Made by a program: the position numbers and the translations under genes
Notes under the pieces: generated by a model
Seen by the model: the letters and a program-made list of their open reading frames with translations, nothing else
Databases searched by the model: none
What the model was told of the DNA's origin: nothing
Shown: piece by piece, positions 8,256-15,969 of the stretch
Layout: each line of letters opens with the position of its first letter
Position numbering within the stretch: position 1 is the first letter of the stretch
DNA from: Bacillota bacterium
GTDB taxonomy: Bacteria > Bacillota > Dethiobacteria > DTU022
Assembly (NCBI GenBank): GCA_030611385.1
Contig: JAUWPV010000001.1
Coordinates: 69,217 to 133,216 of the forward strand
DNA: 64,000 nt
Direction: 5' to 3'

Positions 8256-10343
8256 ATGAAAAAGTATGCCAGCGAAAATATTCGCAACGTAGCTTTAATT
8301 TCCCACGGCGGTGCCGGTAAAACTTCTCTTACCGAAGCGCTGCTTTTTACGTCGGGGGCTGTAAACCGACTGGGGAAAATTGAGTCTGGTACTACCACCA
8401 CTGATTTTGATCCCGATGAAATCAAGAAGAAGGTTACCATAAACGTCGGCCTTGCTCCTCTTGAATGGGACGGCGTAAAAGTGAACCTGCTTGATACGCC
8501 AGGGTACTTTGACTTTATCGGTGACGTACTCGGAGCGCTGCGGGTTGCTGACAGCGTGGTTACAGTTGTTTGTGCTGTTTCCGGAGTAGAAGTGGGAACC
8601 GAAAAAGTATGGGGGTATGCCAATGATTTTAAACTGCCCCGCTTTGTGGTAATAAATAAGCTTGATCGTGAAAATGCCGACTATGAGGGCACCCTGGAAC
8701 AGTTGAGGACACATTTTGGACTCAATGTCGCTCCTTTACAGATGCCAATTGGTAAAGAAGCTGATTTTAAAGGTGTCGTAGATCTGGTTACCCAAAAAGC
8801 GCTTCTATTTTCCGATGATGGGATGAAGATAAAAGAAGAGGATATCCCCGGGGATTTAAGTGTGCCAGCCCGGGAGTTAAGGGAAAAGCTGATCGAAGCT
8901 ATTGCCGAAGCAGATGACAGTTTACTGGAAAAGTATCTTGAAGGTGAAATGTTAAGCGATGAAGAGATCACGCAAGGACTTCGACAGGGTGTGCTCGAAG
9001 GCAAGATAATTCCGGTCCTCTGCGGGGCCGCAACTAAAAATTTCGGTATCCAGCCTCTACTCGATCTGATCAAACGCTACCTCCCTTCACCTCTTGATCA
9101 GAAAGAGATCAAAGGGCGTCTGCCGGGTAAGGAAGAAGAAGTCACCCGTAAATTGAGTCCCAGCGAATCACTTTCAGCCTTCGTTTATAAGACTCTGGCC
9201 GATCCTTACGTCGGCAGAATAAATTTTTTCCGGGTTTACTCCGGAACAGTAAAACCAGACAGCCAGGTTTACAACTCAACCAAAGATATTACAGAGCGTT
9301 TCGGACAGGTATTTGCGATGCGCGGTAAAAATCAGATACCAATGGAAGAAGTTGTCACCGGTGATATTGCCTGTGTGGCCAAACTTCAGAGCACTGCTAC
9401 CGGTGATACCTTCTGCGACCGCAGCCATTTAATCGTATTTCCAGCTCTTAAATTTCCGGATCCGGTCATCTCTTTTGCAGTCGAGCCGAAAACAAAGGGC
9501 GATGAAGATAAAGTGATGAGCGGCCTTTCCCGCTTCCTGGAAGAGGACCCGACCTTTAAGCTGGAGAGAAGAGCTGAAACTAAACAGACGATCATTTCCG
9601 GCCTTGGTGAGCTCCATCTGGAGATTGTTGTTAGCCGTCTGGCCCAGAAATTTGGGGTGGAAGTTGATTTCTCGACACCAAAAATCCCCTACAAAGAAAC
9701 AATCCGCGGTCAGTCCAGAGTTGAAGGGAAACATAAAAAGCAGTCCGGTGGCCGCGGTCAGTTCGGGCATGTCTATTTAGAACTTGAGCCGGCTGAAACC
9801 GGGCAGGGCCTTGTCTTTGAGAATAAAATCTTTGGCGGTTCCGTTCCGAGACAGTATATACCGGCGGTTGAAAAAGGTGTCCGCGAGGCGATGGATGAAG
9901 GTGTAGTTGCCGGTTACCCGGTGGTCGACATCCGGGTCAGGCTTGTCGATGGCTCATACCATACAGTGGATTCCTCTGAAATGGCCTTCAAGATTGCTGC
10001 ATCCCAGGCTTTTAAAAAAGGGATGGAACAGGCCGGCGCAGTGCTGCTGGAGCCGATTTTAAATGTCGAGGTAATAATTCCGGAAGTTTTCATGGGCGAT
10101 ATTATGGGGGATCTGAATAGCAAGAGAGGTCGTATCCAGGGCATGGAGCCTGAAGGTGGATTGCAGAAAATTCGCGCCCAGGTGCCGATGGCCGAAATGT
10201 TCAAATACTCGATTGACCTGCGCTCGATGACCCAGGGACGGGGCTTTTTTAGCATGGCTTTTTCACATTACGAAGATGTGCCACACATGGTAGCCGAACA
10301 GCTAATCGCCGCGTTAAAGGCAGCGAAAGAAGCGGAAGCGTAA
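8256..10343 (+). CDS. elongation factor G-like GTPase (EF-G paralogue)
   Basis: A 695-aa translational GTPase with the EF-G domain order: G domain, domain II, the IV-like region (GRGQFGHVYLELEP) and the V region with MGDLNSKRGRIQGMEP. The G1 loop reads SHGGAGKTS rather than the HVDHGKTT usual in canonical FusA; G3 is DTPGYFDF and G4 is NKLD. This marks the EF-G-2/EF-G-like subfamily, whose exact role varies (recycling, stress, GTPase of unclear function). The ATG follows GAGGAGG at 7 bases. It stands alone: the canonical rpsL-rpsG-fusA-tuf neighbours are absent, so the main EF-G is probably elsewhere. Confidence 0.9.
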   Translation: MKKYASENIRNVALISHGGAGKTSLTEALLFTSGAVNRLGKIESGTTTTDFDPDEIKKKVTINVGLAPLEWDGVKVNLLDTPGYFDFIGDVLGALRVADSVVTVVCAVSGVEVGTEKVWGYANDFKLPRFVVINKLDRENADYEGTLEQLRTHFGLNVAPLQMPIGKEADFKGVVDLVTQKALLFSDDGMKIKEEDIPGDLSVPARELREKLIEAIAEADDSLLEKYLEGEMLSDEEITQGLRQGVLEGKIIPVLCGAATKNFGIQPLLDLIKRYLPSPLDQKEIKGRLPGKEEEVTRKLSPSESLSAFVYKTLADPYVGRINFFRVYSGTVKPDSQVYNSTKDITERFGQVFAMRGKNQIPMEEVVTGDIACVAKLQSTATGDTFCDRSHLIVFPALKFPDPVISFAVEPKTKGDEDKVMSGLSRFLEEDPTFKLERRAETKQTIISGLGELHLEIVVSRLAQKFGVEVDFSTPKIPYKETIRGQSRVEGKHKKQSGGRGQFGHVYLELEPAETGQGLVFENKIFGGSVPRQYIPAVEKGVREAMDEGVVAGYPVVDIRVRLVDGSYHTVDSSEMAFKIAASQAFKKGMEQAGAVLLEPILNVEVIIPEVFMGDIMGDLNSKRGRIQGMEPEGGLQKIRAQVPMAEMFKYSIDLRSMTQGRGFFSMAFSHYEDVPHMVAEQLIAALKAAKEAEA

Positions 10344-10433
10344 AGACTATATTTATCATTCAATAAGCAAAGGGACAGCCACGTATAACAATTGAGTATC
10401 TTTACAGTAATGTTTTGTTTAGGATCGTAAAGC

Positions 10434-11633
10434 TTAAGATCGTTTTAGCAGGCGGCGCAATTTAGCTATAGTTTTACCCAGGATCAGGAAAGCGAAAGAA
10501 AAAAGCGGCTTGATATCATCAGCGGCCCAGATAGCGTGGGCTTTGCGGTGGGTTAGCCACGGAATGATCACCTGTCCAACGGTGAGCTGCTTTTTTTTGA
10601 GATAGGCTGCAACACTGATCATATCTTCATAGGCGTGCCAGAAAACCCAGGGTTGGTCTTCAACCAGGTGAAAATCGGGCAACGGATCGCCGATCAAATC
10701 TTTATACATAACATAGGTAAACTCCACACCGCATTTATCAAAGAGGACATTGAGCGTGCTTAAACGGGCGTTAATTTCGATCAGGTATAATTCTTCGGTA
10801 TCCGGGTGTTTCTTGAACTCAATTTCTCCATAGCCTCGGTAACCGAGCCTATTCAAGTAGTCGCGGCCTAGATCGGCCATTTTCTGATCGTGCAAGTGGT
10901 GGGTTAGTGTCGACGAACCGAAATTGATTGGGAACTGGCGCAGCTTTTGAGCGGTCAGGGTGTGAGTGGCTTTACCCAGTCGGTCAATGTAGGCATCGAA
11001 AACGTACATCCGGTCATCGAAACCGGGAATCACTTCCTGCACCATCACTTCCAAACCGCTGGCGCGGGCAGTTTCCAGTGCGCTTACAAGTTCTGGTTTG
11101 CTGCCGGCGAAAAGGCATTTTTGACGAAATACTTTAACGAACATGTGTGAAAGAGCCGGTTTGATTATGCAGGGATAAGGTATAGCTTCAGCAATAGTCT
11201 CAATATCCGCTTTTTGGTCGGCGATAAAAGTCTGAGGGGTCCGTAGATTGTGTTCCCGGGCCAGCTCGTCGAGGCCCTTCTTATCAATTATTTTTTCCAA
11301 TAATCCTGCAGGCAGATCCGGAAAACGATAGTAACGGGTCAGTTCTTCAGCATGGCGCGAAATAAGCAAGGCATAGCTATCGGAAGTGGCCATCAGGACC
11401 GGCCGTTCTGAAAAATCTTTTCCCAGTTTCAACAAAAATTCAGCCAGTGCTTCCTCCTCCCGATTTATATCCGGGCAGAGGATCTTGCGGGTTACATAGC
11501 GCGAAGAAAGAGCGTAGGCAGTGGGAAAATGGTAATCGAGGGCATAGACCGGTACACCTCTGCGGCCAAGGGTGCGGATTGCTCCCAGGGCTGTGTAAAA
11601 ATTTGCTCCCAGCAGGACAACAGGTGTTTGCAT
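10434..11633 (-). CDS. ATP-grasp carboxylate-amine ligase-like protein
   Basis: The 399-aa product begins with a Rossmann-like preATP-grasp fold (VVLLGANFYTALGAIRTLGRRGVPVYALD) and continues with an ATP-grasp domain: the lysine in YPCIIKPALSH, EVMVQEVIPG, and the metal ligands in GYGEIEFKKHPDTEELYLIEINAR. Such enzymes form acyl-phosphate intermediates and ligate an amine. The closest named families are D-aspartate ligase-like and CarB-like ATP-grasp proteins, but no substrate can be assigned. ATG 11633 lies 11 bases after AAGGAGAGG; an upstream TTG would precede that site. It is divergent from ddl, so a peptidoglycan or cell-wall peptide role is a plausible inference only. Confidence 0.8.
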   Translation of the reverse strand: MQTPVVLLGANFYTALGAIRTLGRRGVPVYALDYHFPTAYALSSRYVTRKILCPDINREEEALAEFLLKLGKDFSERPVLMATSDSYALLISRHAEELTRYYRFPDLPAGLLEKIIDKKGLDELAREHNLRTPQTFIADQKADIETIAEAIPYPCIIKPALSHMFVKVFRQKCLFAGSKPELVSALETARASGLEVMVQEVIPGFDDRMYVFDAYIDRLGKATHTLTAQKLRQFPINFGSSTLTHHLHDQKMADLGRDYLNRLGYRGYGEIEFKKHPDTEELYLIEINARLSTLNVLFDKCGVEFTYVMYKDLIGDPLPDFHLVEDQPWVFWHAYEDMISVAAYLKKKQLTVGQVIIPWLTHRKAHAIWAADDIKPLFSFAFLILGKTIAKLRRLLKRS

Positions 11634-11797
11634 ATTTCTAAGGACCTCTCCTTGATTGGGTTTCAGCAATAGCGCATACTTAAAGGTTTAGTCTGTTTAG
11701 GATAGCCTCAAGAGTCCTTTTAGACATACTGTTAATTTATATCGTCCACTATGATTTTGCAAATAAGGTTTTACCCAAATGCGCAAAACGGCGATTA

Positions 11798-11806
11798 TGA
11801 TATAAT
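11798..11806 (+). promoter_or_regulatory. extended -10 promoter for ddl
   Basis: TGATATAAT is an extended -10 element (TGN before a perfect TATAAT), 54 bases upstream of ddl. No good -35 is seen at 16-18 bases, which is normal for the extended -10 class. Confidence 0.6.
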
Positions 11807-11859
11807 CTAGCCGTTTCATATTATACGTGGTTTGATTTTAATGTCGGAGATGATCTTAG

Positions 11860-12966
11860 ATGAATCGTAAAAAGATAGCCGTTTTTTTCGGAGGGCGCTC
11901 TGGTGAACACGTAGTATCCCTGCGATCGGCAGCATCGATTTTAGAGGCTATTGATACCAATAATTACGAAATTATTCCCGTTGGGATCACCCAGGAAGGG
12001 ATGTGGCTGACCGGGCCCGATACCTGGCTTTCTCTGTGGGAAAAGCGTTCACCCAGAGAGGCTTTCAATACTGTTTTACTAATCGATCCGACCAGACCCG
12101 GCTTGCTTATTCAGTCCGGTACCTCTCCAGGGGAGTGGAGGCATTTGCCGATTGATTTTGCTTTCCCAGTTCTGCATGGCACTGATGGTGAGGATGGTTC
12201 TATCCAGGGTTTATTTGAGATGGCGGGAATACCTTACGTCGGGTCCGGAGTGATGGCTTCCAGCGTTGCCATGGATAAGGTGGTTATGAAAATACTTTTT
12301 AAAGAGCATGGTTTACCGGTGACACCCTTTATTTACTTTTTTCGCTGGCAGTGGAGCGGGCAGGAACAGTATTGGCAAGATCAGGTCGGGCATAAACTCG
12401 GGTTCCCCTGCTTCGTTAAGCCGGCCAACCTGGGCTCCAGCGTGGGTATTACCAAAGTCCGCTCTGCGGCAGATCTGGTGGCAGCAATAGACGAAGCGCT
12501 TCTTTACGATGACAAGGTCATCATTGAAGAGTTTGTCGAAGGGCGGGAAATTGAATGCTCTGTTTTGGGTGATATTGAAGCGGAAGCTTCTCGTCCGGGG
12601 GAAGTGGTTCCATGCAATGAATTCTATGATTACAAGGCAAAATATATCGACGATCGTTCTGATCTTATCGTGCCCGTTGAACTTGGGACTGAACTGGAAT
12701 ATGATGTTAAACGGTGTGCCCTACTCGCCTTTAAAGCTGTTGAAGCAAGCGGTTTGGCCAGAGTCGATTTTTTTGTTAATTCAGGCAGTGGAAAGGTGAT
12801 TGTGAATGAGATCAATACAATGCCCGGTTTTACCAGTATCAGTATGTATCCAAAACTGTGGGCAGCCAGCGGCATTAGTTACAGTGAACTGATCAACCGA
12901 CTGATCGAACTTGCAGAATTGCGTTTTATGCGCCGCCGGTCTTTGATGGTGACTCCTCCCGAATAG
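11860..12966 (+). CDS. ddl: D-alanine--D-alanine ligase
   Basis: A 368-aa ATP-grasp enzyme that makes the D-Ala-D-Ala dipeptide for peptidoglycan. The N-terminus KIAVFFGGRSGEHVVSLRSA is the classic Ddl signature. FPVLHGTDGEDGSIQGLFEMAGIPYVGSGV, the ATP-binding KPANLGSSVGITKV, EEFVEGREIECSV, and the catalytic/metal block near the end (ARVDFFVNSG, VNEINTMPGFTSISMYPKLW) are all present. The length is that of the DdlA/long class. ATG follows GGAG about 10 bases away. A tyrosine in the YDYKAKY region points to D-Ala rather than D-Lac specificity, from family knowledge. Confidence 0.96.
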   Translation: MNRKKIAVFFGGRSGEHVVSLRSAASILEAIDTNNYEIIPVGITQEGMWLTGPDTWLSLWEKRSPREAFNTVLLIDPTRPGLLIQSGTSPGEWRHLPIDFAFPVLHGTDGEDGSIQGLFEMAGIPYVGSGVMASSVAMDKVVMKILFKEHGLPVTPFIYFFRWQWSGQEQYWQDQVGHKLGFPCFVKPANLGSSVGITKVRSAADLVAAIDEALLYDDKVIIEEFVEGREIECSVLGDIEAEASRPGEVVPCNEFYDYKAKYIDDRSDLIVPVELGTELEYDVKRCALLAFKAVEASGLARVDFFVNSGSGKVIVNEINTMPGFTSISMYPKLWAASGISYSELINRLIELAELRFMRRRSLMVTPPE

Positions 12967-13102
12967 GATAATGGTGCATGGACTACCTGATCAGAATGAG
13001 CATTCCAGCGCGGGCGCAAACTCGATCGGTCAGCAGGAATACCGGGTTGTAACAGAGAATTTCCAGGGCACAGGGCGATTATAGCCCCAGCAATTATCAG
13101 GT

Positions 13103-13762
13103 GTGGTGAGATCGATTACTGAGCGTCAGAAATCACTATTTGAAATGATCAACGATAATAAATCCGACCTTCCACAACTGAATGACTCCGGTCAGCAGCT
13201 GGAGAAGTTGAAGATAAACTGTCTTGCCTGCGCGTGCTGTGATTTGAGAAATGGCTGCGAACAGGTTGTGTTTGGAGATGGCAATCCGCATGCCCGCCTG
13301 ATGCTAATCGGTGAAGGGCCGGGTGCTGACGAAGATCGTCTCGGCATCCCTTTTGTCGGCAGAGCCGGTCAGCTGCTTGATCGGATCCTTAATGCTGCAC
13401 AAATTAAACGTGACCAGATCTATATTACCAATGTAGTCAAATGTCGCCCACCGGCCAACCGCCTGCCAGTTCAGAATGAAGTAGATACCTGTTTGTCCTA
13501 CTTAAAAAAACAAATTGAGCTGATCGATCCGAAACTAATTCTCTGTCTCGGGGCACTGGCTGCGCGCACTCTGGTTGATAAAAGTTTAACTATAACCCGT
13601 ATAAGGGGTCAGTGGTACGAAATAGACGGGCGCCGCTGGATGGCCACCTTTCATCCAGCCGCTCTGTTGCGTGACCCTGGTAAGAAAAAAGCGGTCTGGG
13701 AAGATTTTAAACAGATCATGAAATATTATCATAATACGGATAGCGGGAGCTGCAGTCGATGA
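13103..13762 (+). CDS. udg: type-4 uracil-DNA glycosylase
   Basis: A 219-aa family 4 (Fe-S) UDG that removes uracil from DNA, typical of thermophiles and many anaerobes. The cluster cysteines are visible as CLACACCDLRNGC early and VKCRPPANR later. Motif A is GEGPGADEDRLGIPFVGRAG and motif B is FHPAALLRD; CLGALAARTL is a family block. The start is a GTG with a modest CAGGTG site; the true start could be 3 bases further on. It overlaps the response regulator by 4 bases (ATGA), so a DNA repair gene is translationally linked to a two-component system. Confidence 0.93.
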   Translation: MVRSITERQKSLFEMINDNKSDLPQLNDSGQQLEKLKINCLACACCDLRNGCEQVVFGDGNPHARLMLIGEGPGADEDRLGIPFVGRAGQLLDRILNAAQIKRDQIYITNVVKCRPPANRLPVQNEVDTCLSYLKKQIELIDPKLILCLGALAARTLVDKSLTITRIRGQWYEIDGRRWMATFHPAALLRDPGKKKAVWEDFKQIMKYYHNTDSGSCSR

Positions 13763-14451
13763 GCAATGAATTGGTCCTGGTAGTTGACGATGAAAGAACA
13801 CTGGTTAAAGCGCTCTCTTTTAACCTTGAGAAAGAAGGTTTCCGGGTTGAGCAGGCCTACAACGGCGAAGAAGCGCTGCAGAAGGTTTTTGACTTGAAGC
13901 CCGATCTAGTAGTTCTTGATTTAATGCTTCCCGAACTGGATGGTTTTGAGGTGTGCCGTCGCATTCGTAAGAAAATAGATATCCCGATTATTATGTTAAC
14001 TGCCCGCAGTGAGGACATCGATAAAGTTCTTGGTCTTGAACTCGGTGCTGATGATTATCTTACCAAACCGTTTAACTCGCGGGAGCTGGTTGCCCGGATT
14101 AAAGCTATTCTGAGGCGCAGTGTATTCCGAGAAGAAGAAGCGAAAAAACAGCTTCAGATTGGCACTCTTCAGATCGATCTTTTGCAGCATCGTGTGCGCC
14201 TTGACGGAAACGAGATAAATCTTACCTCCAAAGAATTTGCCCTACTCAGCTTTTTGGCTGCTAATGCCGGTAATGTTTATTCACGGGAGCAGCTTCTGGA
14301 ACAGGTGTGGGGTTATGATTATTATGGCGACATTCGCACAGTAGATGTGCATATCAGGCATATCAGAGAGAAAATCGAGACAGATCCGGGTAACCCCGGC
14401 CTGATAATCACTATATGGGGAACCGGGTATAAAATAAGGGAGGATCTTTAA
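13759..14451 (+). CDS. OmpR/PhoB-family response regulator
   Basis: This 230-aa protein has a receiver domain (acidic DD at 10-11, phospho-acceptor D54 in LDLMLPELDG, T/K switch in LTKPF) and a C-terminal winged helix ending in RTVDVHIRHIREKIE and WGTGYK. It overlaps udg by 4 bases upstream and shares one base with the downstream kinase, so the pair is cotranscribed. The sequence resembles PhoP/ResD/WalR-type regulators generally; the regulon cannot be inferred. Confidence 0.95.
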   Translation: MSNELVLVVDDERTLVKALSFNLEKEGFRVEQAYNGEEALQKVFDLKPDLVVLDLMLPELDGFEVCRRIRKKIDIPIIMLTARSEDIDKVLGLELGADDYLTKPFNSRELVARIKAILRRSVFREEEAKKQLQIGTLQIDLLQHRVRLDGNEINLTSKEFALLSFLAANAGNVYSREQLLEQVWGYDYYGDIRTVDVHIRHIREKIETDPGNPGLIITIWGTGYKIREDL

Positions 14452-15863
14452 TGACGCGGTTTTACAGTATTCGTTTTCGTCTGACGACTACATTTTTAGT
14501 GATCATTTTGGCGGTTATGGTAATCATTAGCTTTTTTTTATATAACACGCTTGAACGTTATTATATGAATAATTTTAAAGACGGTCTTGAGAGCTCCGCT
14601 TTTATATCTTCAGATTTTGTGGTCGGTCATTTGCGAGGGCAGGTAGATTCGGTTCGCCTGAGTGTGCTGGCCGAAAATATGAGCCGCCAGGTACAGGCGC
14701 GAGTGCTCTTCATTGATCAACTTGGAGTCGTAGTCGGAGATTCGGTTCGTATCAACGGACTGCTTAACCAGAGCCTTGACCAGGAAGATGTCCGGGTTGC
14801 TCTCAACGGAACAGTAAGCAGCAGTATTGTTTACAACGAAAGTATTCAGCAACAAACCATACAGATGGCCGTACCGATTAAAGAAGAAGATGGCACAATA
14901 ACCGGTGTGGTTTTTTTATCGGCCTCTTTGGAAGAGGTCACTAGAATTCTTGAAGATATACGCCGTTTTCTGTTTCTGGCTACACTCCTGGCTATGGCCG
15001 TGGCGGGAGGCGGTTCGGTGGCACTGGCCCGCCGCTTTACCGGGCCACTTGAAGAATTGACTACAGCCGCGAGGAAAATGGCCGAGGGCAAGCTGGATCA
15101 ACATATTGAATTCTCTTCGCACGATGAAATTGGCCGCCTGGCGGAGCAGTTCAATGTTATGGCCAGGCGGCTGAACTATTATACCAGCAATCTGAAAAAA
15201 TTTGCCGCTGATGTTGCTCATGAAGTGCGCACTCCGCTGACGACATTGAGCCTGTTAACCAGTGCTCTTAAAGAACATGAAATGGAACCGGATCAGCGGA
15301 AAGAATTTATCGAAGATCTTGACGGTGAGCTTGAACGCCTGACTGCCCTGGTCAATGATTTGCTCGAGCTTTCAAAGTTGGACAAAAACGAAATTGAACT
15401 GGAAGAGGTGTCTCTAAACCGGTTACTTCAGAATATAATTGGCGAAAACCAATACCGCTTTGCCCGGGCCGGACTGGATCTACTTGATGAAATACCAGAT
15501 CAGGAACATATAATCTTCGGCGCTCCACTGCAGTTGCGACAGGTTGTCGGCAACCTGCTGGATAATGCACTGAACTATACTCCATCTGGAGGAACGGTAA
15601 GTGTATTACTGTACCGGGAAGGAAAGGAAGCAGTTGTTAAAATAGATGATACTGGCTGTGGTATTCCCGAAGAAGATTTAAACTATATTTTTGAAAGGTT
15701 CTTCCGGGTTGATCGGGCCCGTTCCAGAGAAGGCGGCGGAACCGGTCTCGGTCTGGCTATCGTCAGCGAAATTGTCGCCAAGCACGGCGGAAGGGCGTGG
15801 GTGGAGAGCGAGGAAGGCAAGGGTAGCCGTTTTTATTTTTCCCTGCCTTTGGTTGCAGAGTAA
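14451..15863 (+). CDS. membrane sensor histidine kinase
   Basis: A 470-aa kinase with a transmembrane helix near residues 11-31, an extracytoplasmic sensor of about 135 residues, a second helix near 170-192, a HAMP linker (RRFTGPLEELTTAARKMAEG), HisKA with phospho-acceptor about H257 in DVAHEVRTPLTTLS, and HATPase_c with N box (GNLLDNALNYTPSGG), G1 (DDTGCGIPEED) and G2 (GGGTGLGLAIV). The ATG follows GGGAGGA. It phosphorylates the adjacent regulator; the signal is unknown. The architecture resembles PhoR/ResE-type kinases but has no obvious PAS domain. Confidence 0.95.
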   Translation: MTRFYSIRFRLTTTFLVIILAVMVIISFFLYNTLERYYMNNFKDGLESSAFISSDFVVGHLRGQVDSVRLSVLAENMSRQVQARVLFIDQLGVVVGDSVRINGLLNQSLDQEDVRVALNGTVSSSIVYNESIQQQTIQMAVPIKEEDGTITGVVFLSASLEEVTRILEDIRRFLFLATLLAMAVAGGGSVALARRFTGPLEELTTAARKMAEGKLDQHIEFSSHDEIGRLAEQFNVMARRLNYYTSNLKKFAADVAHEVRTPLTTLSLLTSALKEHEMEPDQRKEFIEDLDGELERLTALVNDLLELSKLDKNEIELEEVSLNRLLQNIIGENQYRFARAGLDLLDEIPDQEHIIFGAPLQLRQVVGNLLDNALNYTPSGGTVSVLLYREGKEAVVKIDDTGCGIPEEDLNYIFERFFRVDRARSREGGGTGLGLAIVSEIVAKHGGRAWVESEEGKGSRFYFSLPLVAE

Positions 15864-15865
15864 AA

Positions 15866-15874
15866 TGTTATAAT
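15866..15874 (+). promoter_or_regulatory. extended -10 promoter before GerMN gene
   Basis: TGTTATAAT, an extended -10 with a perfect TATAAT, lies at the end of the kinase gene and 95 bases before the next start. The -35 region is weak. Confidence 0.5.
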
Positions 15875-15969
15875 ACATTAATAATCCGTAAGCATTTATT
15901 TAATAAATGAGGATTTCATGGTGATCGAATTACTTCACTCTGGCTTGAAATTCCGGGGGCGATAAACGA

